From DASYLJ01 sp036009625 (GTDB lineage: Bacteria > Desulfobacterota > Binatia > DP-6): a DNA stretch of 64,000 nucleotides. The stretch lies in contig DASYLJ010000200.1 of NCBI GenBank assembly GCA_036009625.1, positions 1-64,000 of the forward strand, given 5' to 3'. The notes below the pieces were generated by a model. The model made no database searches and was not told the origin of the DNA. It saw only the letters and a program-made list of their open reading frames with translations. The stretch's first letter is position 1; each line of letters opens with the position of its first letter. Shown piece by piece: positions 1-10,464 of the stretch. Position numbers and translations under genes: made by a program.

Positions 1-228
1 CCTGGCTCGCCGAGGCCGAGACCGTCCCGACCCGCTGACCCAGGCAATGCCGAGGCCGAAGGCCAAGGCGAGCCCGAATCCATACTGCGCGCACGGATCC
101 CGTGAGGCGGGCGAGCGGGAAGCGAGAGACGCGCGCGCAGCCGGAGTGGCGACGAGGCGTGCTAGAGGCACGCCGCAGGAGCCCGGAGGCGAGCACGTGG
201 CTCGCAGCCCCCCGATCGCCCGCCGAAC

Positions 229-447
229 TCAGCCGCCGCGGAAGACGATCAGCCCGTGAGTCGGATCGTAGGGCGAGACCGCGATGGTGACGCGATCACC
301 GGGGATGACGCGGATGTGATAGCGCCGCATGCGTCCACCGATCTTGGCGAGGAACTCCATGCCGTTGTCGCCTTTGACGCGGTAGTTGCCGCCGGCGAGC
401 GCCTCCACGATGGCGCCCTTGATTTGAATGAGATCGTCGCGAGCCAA
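229..447 (-). CDS. infA: Translation initiation factor IF-1
   Basis: IF-1 is an S1/OB-fold protein that occupies the ribosomal A site during 30S initiation. The protein keeps the family core: an RVIPGD-like turn, SPYDPTHG near the end, and KIGGRMRRYHIR in the middle. I chose a TTG start at 447 because it gives exactly 72 residues and an N-terminus MARDDLIQIKG typical of the family. An ATG at 471 in the same frame would add eight residues not usual for IF-1. It follows the rhodanese-MIP18 gene on the same strand, separated by a small stem-loop. Identity is secure; the start codon is less so. Confidence 0.9.
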   Translation of the reverse strand: MARDDLIQIKGAIVEALAGGNYRVKGDNGMEFLAKIGGRMRRYHIRVIPGDRVTIAVSPYDPTHGLIVFRGG

Positions 448-475
448 GTCTGATGGACCTAACACACGCATCCCA

Positions 476-490
476 CACGGGCAACCCGTG
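476..490 (-). terminator. Short stem-loop between two minus-strand genes
   Basis: CACGGG and CCCGTG form a 6-bp stem with a CAA loop. It lies just after the stop of the rhodanese-MIP18 gene and just before infA. There is no T-run, so it may be a weak terminator, an attenuator near the infA ribosome-binding region, or chance. Confidence 0.25.
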
Positions 491-512
491 ACGCCCCGAT
501 TTCAGCCGCCGA

Positions 513-1457
513 TCAGCTCGAGAGCCCGAGCTTCTCCTTGCCCTCGGGGCTGATGCGCGCCGGATGCCACGGCGGATCGAACACGACGTCGACGGTGACG
601 TTCGGCTGTCCGAGCGCCGAGACCTTCTTCTTCACGTCCTCGGGAATGGCGCGCGCCGACGGGCAGCCCTCGGACGTCAGCGTCATCTTGATGCCGATCG
701 CCTGCTCATCGATGTCGATGTCGTAGATCAGCCCGAGGTCGTAGACGTTGAGCGGGATCTCCGGGTCGAAGCACTGGCGGATGGCGTCGACGACCTGCCC
801 CTCCGACAACGGCCCGCCCCGGAACGTGACGTTGGTGCCCGTCGTCGTCGGCACCGGCGGGGGCGGCGGCATCGACGCGTCGCGCTCCTTCGGTCCGGCC
901 CACGCATGCATGCCGCCGGCGAGGTTCAGGAGACGCGTGAAGCCCTGATCGGCGAGGATCTGACAGGCCGCCGTGCTGCGCCCACCGGCGGCGCAGGTGA
1001 CGAGCATCGTGGCGTCCTTCCGCGGCAGCTCCTTCAGGTGATCCTCGAGCTCGTCGAGCGGGATCAGGTGCGCGCGCGGGATGTGGCCGCTGTTGAACTC
1101 GGCCTCGGTGCGGACGTCGAGCACGAACAGGTCGGGCGTCTGCTGGTACAGCACCAGCGCCGGGGCGGGTTCGATGTCGCGATAGGCGCGACCCTGCGCG
1201 ATGACGTCGACGGTCGGCGGCTCGCCCTGCACCACCTGGGCGAGGTGCGTGCGGGTGACGGCGAGACCCCGGTCGAGATCGCCGGCCCGCTCCTCCATCT
1301 CGCGACGGAGCTGGCGCATCTCGGCGAGCTTGGTTTCCACCTCGCGAACCCGGAGCCCGAGGCGCCAGACCAGAACGACGAGAGCGACGGCGACGAGCGT
1401 TCCCAGGGCAAGCATCATGTGGGGCCGATCATACCGTTGACTCTCCGGGGTTGCCAT
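513..1457 (-). CDS. Membrane-anchored rhodanese-MIP18 (SufT-like) fusion
   Basis: This 314-residue protein has a single N-terminal membrane segment (about 14-31) and a charged, coiled-coil-like stretch (32-70). A rhodanese domain follows (about 95-190) with a catalytic-loop cysteine at C155 in TCAAGGRS. A Pro-rich linker leads to a C-terminal MIP18/DUF59 domain (about 215-300) with the DPEIP signature at 231 and the conserved C265. MIP18 proteins act in Fe-S cluster maturation, and rhodaneses move sulphane sulphur, so the fusion suggests sulphur delivery coupled to Fe-S assembly at the membrane. That role is inferred. A second ATG at 1418 would remove residues before the membrane segment. The start is 15 bp from a divergent gene, so the two probably share a control region. 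Confidence 0.85.
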   Translation of the reverse strand: MATPESQRYDRPHMMLALGTLVAVALVVLVWRLGLRVREVETKLAEMRQLRREMEERAGDLDRGLAVTRTHLAQVVQGEPPTVDVIAQGRAYRDIEPAPALVLYQQTPDLFVLDVRTEAEFNSGHIPRAHLIPLDELEDHLKELPRKDATMLVTCAAGGRSTAACQILADQGFTRLLNLAGGMHAWAGPKERDASMPPPPPVPTTTGTNVTFRGGPLSEGQVVDAIRQCFDPEIPLNVYDLGLIYDIDIDEQAIGIKMTLTSEGCPSARAIPEDVKKKVSALGQPNVTVDVVFDPPWHPARISPEGKEKLGLSS

Positions 1458-1472
1458 GAGCGATCCTGAGCC

Positions 1473-2459
1473 ATGCGCGCCATCGTGATCCGCGAGCCCG
1501 GGGACGAATCGGTCCTCACAGTGGGCGACGCTCCCGCCCCGGTCATGGGACCGGCCGACGTCCGCATCCGCGTCCGCACCACGGCGGTCAACCGGGCGGA
1601 TCTCCTACAGCGACAAGGCTTCTACCCCCCGCCCCCCGGCGCCTCGCCCCTGCTCGGGCTCGAGTGCGCCGGCGAGATTGCCGAGACGGGCCCCGAGGTC
1701 CACGGCTTCCGCACCGGCCAGCGGGTGATGGCGCTGCTGGCCGGCGGCGGTTACGCGGAAGAGGTCACCGTGCACCACGGCTCGGTGCTCCCGGTCCCCG
1801 ACATCATGAGCGACGAAGAGGCGGGCGCGTTCCCGGAGGTCTTCCTCACCGCCTTCTCGAACCTGTTCATGCCGGGCCTCGGCGCCCTCGGGCCGGGCGA
1901 GCGCGCGCTCGTGCACGGCGGTGGCGGCGGCGTCGGCACCGCCTCGATCATGCTGCTGCGCGAGGCCGGCCACGCGGTGTACGTCACCGTCGGCGCGGCC
2001 GACAAAGCGCGACGGTGCGTCGAGCTGGGTGCTGCAGCGGCGATCGACTATCGCACCGAGGACTTCGCCACGCGCGTGCGCGAGCTCACCGACGGCGCCG
2101 GTGTCGACGTCGTGCTCGACCACATCGGCGCGCGCTACCTGGTGAAGAACCTCGACGTCCTCGCCATCGGCGGACGCCTCGTCGAGATCGGGCTCATGGG
2201 TGGCGCGCAGGGCGAGGTGAACCTGGGACTCATGCTGATGCGCCGACTCTCCATCATCGGCTCGACGCTGCGCTCGCGCAGCGTCGACGAGAAGGCGGCC
2301 ATCGTGCGCGGACTGCGCGAACGCTTCGGCCACTCGCTCGCGGCCGGCCGCCTGCGACCGATCGTCGACGTGGTGCTGCCCCTCGCCGACGCCGCCGAAG
2401 CGCATCGTCGCATGAAGGCGAGCACGCACTTCGGCAAGATCGTCCTGCGCGTGGCGTAG
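1473..2459 (+). CDS. Zinc-independent NAD(P)H:quinone oxidoreductase (MDR family)
   Basis: This 328-residue medium-chain reductase has an N-terminal GroES-like domain and a Rossmann domain with the nucleotide-binding HGGGGGVGT at about 148-156. NRADLLQRQG near residue 40 and PPPPG after it resemble the PIG3/TP53I3 type of quinone oxidoreductase. The structural-zinc cysteine loop of alcohol dehydrogenases is absent. Such enzymes reduce quinones or enones with NADPH in the cytosol. The gene diverges from the rhodanese-MIP18 gene and runs toward the CMD-family gene 46 bp downstream. Family assignment is firm; the substrate is unknown. Confidence 0.88.
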   Translation: MRAIVIREPGDESVLTVGDAPAPVMGPADVRIRVRTTAVNRADLLQRQGFYPPPPGASPLLGLECAGEIAETGPEVHGFRTGQRVMALLAGGGYAEEVTVHHGSVLPVPDIMSDEEAGAFPEVFLTAFSNLFMPGLGALGPGERALVHGGGGGVGTASIMLLREAGHAVYVTVGAADKARRCVELGAAAAIDYRTEDFATRVRELTDGAGVDVVLDHIGARYLVKNLDVLAIGGRLVEIGLMGGAQGEVNLGLMLMRRLSIIGSTLRSRSVDEKAAIVRGLRERFGHSLAAGRLRPIVDVVLPLADAAEAHRRMKASTHFGKIVLRVA

Positions 2460-2505
2460 CGATCCGTCGCGCGCTCGCGCTATACCCCGCCGCGGAGGAA
2501 CGACG

Positions 2506-2883
2506 ATGGCCGACCAGCAGGACTACATGGCGCGCGGGATCGAGGTTGCGGGCAAGCTCTGGGGCGCCCGTGCGGGCGGGCAGGAGTTGCCGGCGCAGAA
2601 GCTCGCACCCGAGTTCTTCGGGCTCGTGGCGCAATTCGTGTTCGGCATGTTCTGGTCGCGGCCGAACCTCGACATCCGCAGTCGCAGCCTGTGCACCGTC
2701 GCGCAGCTCGCCGCGCTCGGCAAGACGGACGAGCTGCGCGCGCACCTCGCCGGCGCCCTCAACCTCGGCATCAGCCGCGAGGAACTGATCGAGGTGCTGA
2801 TGCAGACGGCCTGCTACGCCGGCGTGCCTGCCGCCGTGCAGGCGCTCAACGCCGCGGCCGACGTGCTGCAGCCCCGCGCCTGA
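2506..2883 (+). CDS. Carboxymuconolactone decarboxylase (CMD) family protein
   Basis: This is a small all-helical protein of 125 residues, the usual size for single-domain CMD proteins. Cysteines sit at C63 and C103, with His80 between them, in the pattern RSLCTVAQLAALG and then LMQTACYAG. CMD members include gamma-carboxymuconolactone decarboxylase and AhpD-like thiol peroxidases. The spacing here is closer to the decarboxylase type, because no CxxC pair is present. A good ribosome-binding site (GGAGGA) lies six bases before the ATG. The stop abuts the GTG of the next gene. The substrate cannot be told from sequence. Confidence 0.8.
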   Translation: MADQQDYMARGIEVAGKLWGARAGGQELPAQKLAPEFFGLVAQFVFGMFWSRPNLDIRSRSLCTVAQLAALGKTDELRAHLAGALNLGISREELIEVLMQTACYAGVPAAVQALNAAADVLQPRA

Positions 2884-3804
2884 GTGTATCGCGGTCGCTT
2901 CGCGCCCTCGCCCACCGGCGACTTCCACCTGGGCTCCGCCGCCACCGCGCTGGTGGCGTGGCTCTCTGCTCGCGCCGCGGGCGGCACGCTCGTGCTGCGC
3001 GTCGAAGACATCGACCGCCCGCGGCTCGTCGCCGGCAGCGAGGCGCGACAGCTCGACGACCTGCGCTGGCTCGGCCTCGACTGGGACGAGGGGCCGGACG
3101 TTGGCGGACCGGTGGGTCCGTATCGGCAGTCCGAGCGCGGCGATCGCTACGGCGACGCTCTCGCCGCACTCGCGGCCCGAGGCCTCACCTACTACTGCGA
3201 CTGCTCGCGTGCCGAGATCGCCCGCGTCGCGAGCGCGCCACACGTGGGCGACGAGGGGCCGCGCTATCCCGGCACCTGTCGTTCACACGGCATGACCGAG
3301 CGCGTTTGGAAGCGCCCGCCCGCGATCCGTCTGGCCGTGCCCGCCGGGGAGATCATCATCGACGACGCGCTCGCCGGCATCGTGCGGCAGGACGTGGCCA
3401 CCGCGGTCGGCGACGTGGTCCTGCGACGCGGCGACGGCATGTGGGCCTACCAGCTGGTCGTCGTGGTGGACGACCTGGCGATGGGCATCACCGAGGTCGT
3501 GCGCGGCATCGACCTGCTCGGCTCCGCCCCACGCCAGGCACTGCTGGCGCGGTTGCTCGGCGGCACCGCACCCGGGTTTGCGCACGTGCCGTTGGTGGTC
3601 GCCGCCGACGGCGCGCGGCTCGCGAAGCGCGCCCCGGGCGTCACGTTGCGCGACCTGCGTGCCCAGGGCCGCTCGCCCGCGGACGTGCTGGCGATCCTGA
3701 CGCGGACGTTCGGCCTGCCCGACGCCGCGACGCCCGCGGCGCTGCTCGCCACAGCCGACCGTCGCGTCCTCGCCGGTCGCACCAGCGCACCGCTCCCGGC
3801 CTGA
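2884..3804 (+). CDS. gluQ: Glutamyl-Q tRNA(Asp) synthetase
   Basis: GluQ-RS is a truncated glutamyl-tRNA synthetase that attaches glutamate to queuosine at the wobble base of tRNA(Asp). The 306-residue protein starts with FAPSPTGDFHLGS, where HLGS at 15-18 is the HIGH-type signature. It has the zinc-binding C105-x-C107 with C132 and H135 in the insertion. An ARLAKR stretch near 245 is the KMSKS equivalent. It lacks the anticodon-binding domain of full GluRS, as expected. Translation starts at GTG directly after the preceding TGA, with no gap, so it is probably translationally coupled to the CMD gene. It converges on the next gene with one base between stops. Confidence 0.92.
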   Translation: MYRGRFAPSPTGDFHLGSAATALVAWLSARAAGGTLVLRVEDIDRPRLVAGSEARQLDDLRWLGLDWDEGPDVGGPVGPYRQSERGDRYGDALAALAARGLTYYCDCSRAEIARVASAPHVGDEGPRYPGTCRSHGMTERVWKRPPAIRLAVPAGEIIIDDALAGIVRQDVATAVGDVVLRRGDGMWAYQLVVVVDDLAMGITEVVRGIDLLGSAPRQALLARLLGGTAPGFAHVPLVVAADGARLAKRAPGVTLRDLRAQGRSPADVLAILTRTFGLPDAATPAALLATADRRVLAGRTSAPLPA

Positions 3805-3805
3805 C

Positions 3806-4480
3806 TCACTTCGCCGGCGAACGACCGAGGAAGCGGCGTCCGAACACGACCCCCGCACCGACGAAGACGACGACGCCCAGCACCGGTAGCAGGATACCGG
3901 GCGAGAGCAGATCGGCCGTCGAGCCGGCCTCGGTGATCATGTCGGCGAGATAGCTCGTCATCGTGAGCCCGGGGAGGATGCCGAGCGCCGTGCCCAGCAT
4001 GTAGCGCCACATCGGCACGCGGGACGCGCCCAGCGCCCAGTTGAGTGGGGGGGACAGGAACAGCAGCAGCCGCAGCAGGGCGACCGTGCGCACGCCCTGG
4101 TGCTCGAGCCGGTCGTCGAGGGCGCGCAGGCTCGCGAAACGATCGCGCATCGCCTTCTGCATGTAGTCCTGCGCCGTGTAGCGCACGATCGCGAAGGTCA
4201 CCGTCGTCCCGATCATCGCGGCGAGAAAGGCGTAGACGAAGCCGGCGACGGGCCCGAACAGCACCACGCCGAGCGCCGCGAAGAGGATCTCCGGGCCCGG
4301 GATGAAGAAGCCGGCGACGAAGACGCCGATGAAGACGAGCGGCCCGAAAGGCCCCCACGCCTCGACCAGCGCGCGCATGCCGGCGACGCTCGCATACGCG
4401 CCGAAGTCGACGTGGCGGACGGTCACCGCCAGCACCGCCACCGCGACGGCGATCAGGGCGGCGCGCAGGGGTCGCGACAT
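3806..4480 (-). CDS. TVP38/TMEM64 (VTT-domain) membrane protein
   Basis: This 224-residue integral membrane protein has an N-terminal helix (about 5-22), a re-entrant region containing FIPGPEILFAALG, and further helices. The PGPE loop and the later LLRLLLFLSPPLNWALGA stretch are hallmarks of VTT/DedA-related proteins, which include lipid scramblase-like and small-solute transport proteins. The cytoplasmic loop between helices is rich in charged residues. The gene may follow the beta-hydroxyacid dehydrogenase gene upstream on the same strand (15 bp gap), but nothing ties their functions together. Family call is good; function is open. Confidence 0.82.
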   Translation of the reverse strand: MSRPLRAALIAVAVAVLAVTVRHVDFGAYASVAGMRALVEAWGPFGPLVFIGVFVAGFFIPGPEILFAALGVVLFGPVAGFVYAFLAAMIGTTVTFAIVRYTAQDYMQKAMRDRFASLRALDDRLEHQGVRTVALLRLLLFLSPPLNWALGASRVPMWRYMLGTALGILPGLTMTSYLADMITEAGSTADLLSPGILLPVLGVVVFVGAGVVFGRRFLGRSPAK

Positions 4481-4495
4481 GGCGACGTGCGCCCG

Positions 4496-5401
4496 TCAGC
4501 TCCGTGGCGGTGGCAGCTTGAGCCGCACGTTCGCCTGCCGCTCGATGAGCTCGACGAGATCGGTGAAGTCGCGGTCACCGAGGCCCGCTCCCACCGCCGC
4601 GACCAGCGTCTGCGCGACCTGGGCTGCCACGGGTGCCGGCACGCCGTGCTCGCGCGCCAGGTCGACCAGGAGCCCCGCATCCTTGGCCGCAAGCCCGAGC
4701 GCGAACATCGGGGGGCGGCCGCGCTCGTTGATGCCCTCGACCATGCGATCGGTGAAGATGTTGCCGGCGCCACCGGTGCGGATGACGTCGATCATGGTCC
4801 GGAGATCGATGCCCGCCTTGGCCGCGACGGCGAGCCCCTCGAGCGACGCCCAGGTGGCGCTGAACGCCATCAGGCTGTTGACCAGCTTCGCGGTGTTGCC
4901 GCTGCCGAGCGGACCCATGTGGAACGTGGCGCGACCGAGCTTGTCGAGGAGCGGGCGCACGCGTGCCACCGCCGCGTCGTCGCCGCCCACCATGAAGACC
5001 AGCATGCGCGCCTGCGCGCCGGGTGCTCCGCCCGTGAGCGGGGCCTCGACCAGGTGACGTCCGGCCGCCGCGACGCGGGTGCCGACGGCCTGCACCATCG
5101 CGGGCGCATTGGTGCTGAGGTCGACGAGGACGGCATTCGGCGCCGCGCCGGCGAGCCACGCCGTCGTCACCGCGTCCATCACGGCGGGCGTCGGCAGCGA
5201 CGTGAAGGTGATCTCGCTGCGCTCGCCGACCTCGGCCGGCGAGTGCGCGGCCCGCGCGCCGAGACCGACGAGCGGCTTCAGCCGATCGGCGACGGTGTCG
5301 TAGATGCTGACGTGATGCCCGTCGGCCACCAGGTTGGCGGCAATGGCGCCGCCGATGTTGCCGGTGCCGATGACACCAACCCGGGTGGCCGCCGTGCTCA
5401 C
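4496..5401 (-). CDS. 3-hydroxyisobutyrate/beta-hydroxyacid dehydrogenase family protein
   Basis: This is a 301-residue NAD(P)-dependent beta-hydroxyacid dehydrogenase. The Rossmann GTGNIGG motif is at 12-18. The substrate-binding EAPLTGGAPGA stretch is in mid-protein. The catalytic lysine is K172 in GSGNTAKLVNSL. Family members oxidise 3-hydroxyisobutyrate in valine breakdown or reduce tartronate or succinic semialdehyde, and the residues seen do not separate these. The GTG start overlaps the stop of the upstream SDR gene as GTGA, so the pair is probably translationally coupled. The frame stays open far upstream, but that part is antisense-like sequence inside the SDR gene. Confidence 0.88.
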   Translation of the reverse strand: MSTAATRVGVIGTGNIGGAIAANLVADGHHVSIYDTVADRLKPLVGLGARAAHSPAEVGERSEITFTSLPTPAVMDAVTTAWLAGAAPNAVLVDLSTNAPAMVQAVGTRVAAAGRHLVEAPLTGGAPGAQARMLVFMVGGDDAAVARVRPLLDKLGRATFHMGPLGSGNTAKLVNSLMAFSATWASLEGLAVAAKAGIDLRTMIDVIRTGGAGNIFTDRMVEGINERGRPPMFALGLAAKDAGLLVDLAREHGVPAPVAAQVAQTLVAAVGAGLGDRDFTDLVELIERQANVRLKLPPPRS

Positions 5402-6165
5402 TTGGGGGCCATCCGGATGGCGCCGTCGAGACGGATGGTCTCGCCGTTCAGCATGACGTTCTCGGCCATGTGCTTCACCAGCGCCGCGAACTCGCTCGGC
5501 CGGCCGAGACGTGACGGGAAGGGAATCTGCTTGCCGAGCGCCTGGCGGATCGCCTCGGGCGCCATCGCCAGCATCGGGGTGTCGAACGTGCCGGGCGCGA
5601 TGGTGAGGACGCGGATGCCGATCGATGCCAGGTCGCGGGCGATCGGCAACGTCATGCCGACGATGCCGCCCTTCGAGGCCGAGTAGGCCGCCTGGCCGAT
5701 CTGACCGTCGAACGCCGCCACCGAGGCGGTGTTCACGATGAGGCCGCGCTCGCCCTCGTCGTTCGGCGTGTTCTTCGACATCTGCCACGCGGCGAGGCGG
5801 ATGACGTTGAAGGTGCCGATCAGATTCACCTCGATGGCCTTCGCGAACATGTCGAGCGGATGCGCGCCGTCGCGCGTGATGGTCCGCATCGCCATGCCGA
5901 CGCCGGCGCAGTTCACCGCGATGTGGACGGCGCCGAACTGCTTCACCGTCGCGGCCACGGCGGCCTCGACCTGGTCCGCGCTGGTCACGTCGCACGCGGT
6001 GAAGCCGACGTTCGCCCCGAGCTCCTTCGCCACCTGCGGGCCGGGCGAGTTGTCGCGGTCGAGAATCATCACCTTGCCGCCGGCGCCTACGAGGGTCCGG
6101 GTGGTCGCCTCACCCAGACCGGAGGCGCCGCCGGTCACGATTGCCACCGTGTCTTCGATCTTCAT
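5398..6165 (-). CDS. SDR dehydrogenase, 3-hydroxyacyl-CoA dehydrogenase type 2-like
   Basis: This is a classical short-chain dehydrogenase of 255 residues. It has TGGASGLG for nucleotide binding near 11-18, NCAG near 90, and the catalytic Ser in NTAS with YSASK downstream. The long insertion before the catalytic serine and the ending GAIRMAPK resemble HSD17B10/type-2 3-hydroxyacyl-CoA dehydrogenases, which act in isoleucine and branched-chain acyl-CoA oxidation. It is the first gene of a two-gene unit with the beta-hydroxyacid dehydrogenase. A promoter-like element lies eight bases before the ATG. The subfamily call is by resemblance; the fold and catalytic residues are clear. Confidence 0.88.
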   Translation of the reverse strand: MKIEDTVAIVTGGASGLGEATTRTLVGAGGKVMILDRDNSPGPQVAKELGANVGFTACDVTSADQVEAAVAATVKQFGAVHIAVNCAGVGMAMRTITRDGAHPLDMFAKAIEVNLIGTFNVIRLAAWQMSKNTPNDEGERGLIVNTASVAAFDGQIGQAAYSASKGGIVGMTLPIARDLASIGIRVLTIAPGTFDTPMLAMAPEAIRQALGKQIPFPSRLGRPSEFAALVKHMAENVMLNGETIRLDGAIRMAPK

Positions 6166-6173
6166 GGGCCGGG

Positions 6174-6203
6174 TTCATAGCGTCCGAGGCCCGGCAGTGC
6201 CAG
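6174..6203 (-). promoter_or_regulatory. Candidate sigma70-type promoter for the SDR unit
   Basis: On the minus strand, CTGGCA is followed after 18 bases by TATGAA. The TATGAA box ends eight bases before the ATG at 6165, so transcription would start at about the start codon. No Shine-Dalgarno sequence is visible between them. Confidence 0.35.
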
Positions 6204-6246
6204 ACACGCTTGCACCGGCTCCGGGAGCCACGACACAGTGGCCGGA

Positions 6247-7272
6247 ATGCATCTCGATGCCCACGGTCACCCCCTGCATTCGCGCGCCCTGTCCATCACG
6301 CTGACCCAGCGCGACGACGGCCGGCTCGACGTCGCGGGCTCGCTGCTCGACCTGCGCAAGCGCGGCTTCGTGCCGGTGGGAGGCGACCTGCAGCCCTCCG
6401 GAATCGTGCACCACATGCTGCTCGACGGGATCGTCGAGCCGACCACCGGCGTGCTCGCGACGCTCGCCACCCGTCAGCCCGCGGTCGCCTTCGAGCCCAG
6501 CGCCCTCACCCGGGGTGAGAGCTGTCGCGACCTGGCGGCAGGCGTCGGCGGACTTGCGGGCACCGCCCTCGACGCCGGGTTCGCACGCCGCCTGAGCGAG
6601 GAGATCGGCGGTCCGCGCGGCTGCTCGCACGTCCTGACGTTGGCGCAGCTGCTGGGCTCGTCGGTGGCTTGGGCGCTCGAGCGCGATCGGGCGCTGCATG
6701 GCCCGACGCCGGCACGTCCCGCGGGCCAGCGCGTGTTTCGCCGTGACATCGTCGTCGACGGCATCGAAGCGCTCGACGGCACCCTGCTGCTGGCGCTCCA
6801 GCTCACCGACGTCCACGCCGCGCCGACGCCCGAGCCCGCACGCCCCATGGACCGCTTCGCAGGCTGTCTCGAGGTGCGCGCACTCGGACGCGTCGACATG
6901 GGTGCCTACGCGCTCGACGGCGTCCGCGTCGGCGAGCGCCGGCGCTGGGGCCGCGATCTCGAGGCACCCTGGGTCGATCGGCCCGACGTCGCCGCGGTCG
7001 CCGACGGCCTGTCGCTCGCCCGCGGGGTGAGCCAGACGTTGATCTCGCGCCTCGGTGGCACGCCCGACGACCGGCCCGTCGTCGACGCACTCCTCATGCT
7101 GTCCCCGACGTTGATCCAGGTGTTCGCAGCGATGTCCGACGCCTGGCCCACGCTGGCGCGCGACGCCGGATGGATGGTGGGCATGGGCGGCCGCGCCGAT
7201 TCGTGCTGGATGTGGCGGCGCGGCGGCGCGCTGGCCGGCGCGCGCACGGCCGACGATCCGACGTTCGGCTGA
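6247..7272 (+). CDS. DUF2889-like protein
   Basis: This is a soluble 341-residue protein. The part around residues 90-150 reads like DUF2889: a conserved Cys after the FEPSALTRGES stretch, then RLSEEIGGPRGCSHVLTL. DUF2889 is a conserved bacterial domain of unknown function, often near lipid-metabolism genes. The C-terminal third (about 270-325) contains SPTLIQVFAAMSDAW followed by GMGGRADSCW, which also looks conserved. A GTG at 6238 is an alternative start. It diverges from the SDR pair. I know of no reaction for this family. Confidence 0.65.
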   Translation: MHLDAHGHPLHSRALSITLTQRDDGRLDVAGSLLDLRKRGFVPVGGDLQPSGIVHHMLLDGIVEPTTGVLATLATRQPAVAFEPSALTRGESCRDLAAGVGGLAGTALDAGFARRLSEEIGGPRGCSHVLTLAQLLGSSVAWALERDRALHGPTPARPAGQRVFRRDIVVDGIEALDGTLLLALQLTDVHAAPTPEPARPMDRFAGCLEVRALGRVDMGAYALDGVRVGERRRWGRDLEAPWVDRPDVAAVADGLSLARGVSQTLISRLGGTPDDRPVVDALLMLSPTLIQVFAAMSDAWPTLARDAGWMVGMGGRADSCWMWRRGGALAGARTADDPTFG

Positions 7273-7280
7273 GGACAACG

Positions 7281-7309
7281 TTGCTGGAGCCGGCGAATCC
7301 CGCTTAAAT
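7281..7309 (+). promoter_or_regulatory. Candidate promoter of clpS-clpA
   Basis: TTGCTG is followed after 17 bases by TTAAAT, an unusually AT-rich hexamer for this sequence. The second box ends eight bases before the clpS ATG, placing the expected transcription start at about the start codon. Confidence 0.4.
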
Positions 7310-7317
7310 CGACCCAC

Positions 7318-7641
7318 ATGGCGGAACGGGACGAGGAGGGGTCGGTCAAGGTCGTCGAGAAGACCAAGACCGTCGAGCAGTTGAAGCGCCCCAAGCGCTA
7401 CAAGGTGCTCCTCCACAACGACGACTACACCACCATGGAGTTCGTCGTCTGGATCCTGCAGTCGGTGTTCCACCACGACGAGACCACTGCCCTCGAGGTC
7501 ATGCTGCACGTCCATCGCAACGGCATGGGTGTCGCCGGCGTGTACGCCCGCGAGGTCGCCGAAACCCGCTGCGCCCAGGTCGACGCCCTGGCGCGCGAGC
7601 ACGAGTTCCCGCTCCGCACCAGCATCGAGGAGGACGATTAG
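7318..7641 (+). CDS. clpS: ATP-dependent Clp protease adaptor ClpS
   Basis: ClpS binds N-degron substrates and hands them to ClpAP. The 107-residue protein has a charged, flexible N-terminal tail (1-25). The core follows with YKVLLHNDDYTTMEFVVWIL (about 33-52), which holds the NDD motif that contacts the substrate amino group, and then the VMLHVHRNG helix that lines the N-end pocket. It is followed without any gap by clpA (TAG then ATG), the standard pairing. Transcription probably starts at or just before the ATG, and no ribosome-binding site is visible. Confidence 0.95.
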   Translation: MAERDEEGSVKVVEKTKTVEQLKRPKRYKVLLHNDDYTTMEFVVWILQSVFHHDETTALEVMLHVHRNGMGVAGVYAREVAETRCAQVDALAREHEFPLRTSIEEDD

Positions 7642-9942
<2,301 letters not shown>

Positions 9943-9948
9943 GCCACG

Positions 9949-10464
9949 GTGCGCTGGCAGGACGAGGACGGTTGGTACGGGCTCGCCGGCGGCGCCGTGC
10001 GCGCCGGACGCCCGCAGCTCTCGCGCGTCCTGCCACGCCTGCTGATCGGCGAGTATCCGAACCCAGGCGACGTCGCCTGGCTGCGCGACACCCACGGTGT
10101 CAGCGCCGTCCTGAGCCTGCAGGACGAGGCAGATCTCGCCAGCAAGCGGCTGCGGGTGCCGGCGCTGGTGCGCGCGTGCGTCGATGCCGGGCTGACGCTG
10201 CACCGCGAGCCCATCCCCGACGGCGAGTCGGAGGTCCTGGCGCGACGCCTGCCGGCCGTGGTGGCCATGCTGCGCGGCCTGCTCGACGCCGGCGCCTGCG
10301 TCTACCTGCACTGCAACGCCGGCTACAACCGCGCTCCCACCGTCGCCATCGCCTACGTGCACCGGCACCAGGGGCTGGCGCTCGACGACGCCACCGCGTT
10401 CGTCAAGGCACGCCGCTCGTGCGTGCCCTACGTCAGCGCGTTGCGCGCCTGTTACGCGGCCTGA
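9949..10464 (+). CDS. Dual-specificity protein phosphatase
   Basis: This is a 171-residue cysteine-dependent phosphatase. The P-loop HCNAGYNR lies at 121-128 (C122 nucleophile, R128 phosphate binding), followed by AP in place of the usual S/T. A plausible general-acid Asp is in IPDGESE near residue 86. The N-terminal part (LIGEYPNP, then VLSLQDEADL) matches small bacterial dual-specificity or laforin-like phosphatases that act on phosphoproteins or phosphoglycans. A GTG start lies six bases after clpA, so it is probably in the clp transcript. It converges on a giant glycosyltransferase gene with adjacent stops. Confidence 0.85.
   Translation: MRWQDEDGWYGLAGGAVRAGRPQLSRVLPRLLIGEYPNPGDVAWLRDTHGVSAVLSLQDEADLASKRLRVPALVRACVDAGLTLHREPIPDGESEVLARRLPAVVAMLRGLLDAGACVYLHCNAGYNRAPTVAIAYVHRHQGLALDDATAFVKARRSCVPYVSALRACYAA

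Noticed and set aside
1..228. Small plus-strand frames before infA
   Set aside because: Arg/Ala-rich, no family features, no ribosome-binding site; I see nothing real in this stretch.
5402..5995. Upstream in-frame extension of the beta-hydroxyacid dehydrogenase
   Set aside because: It is Arg-rich out-of-frame sequence of the SDR gene; the GTG at 5401 gives a normal family N-terminus.
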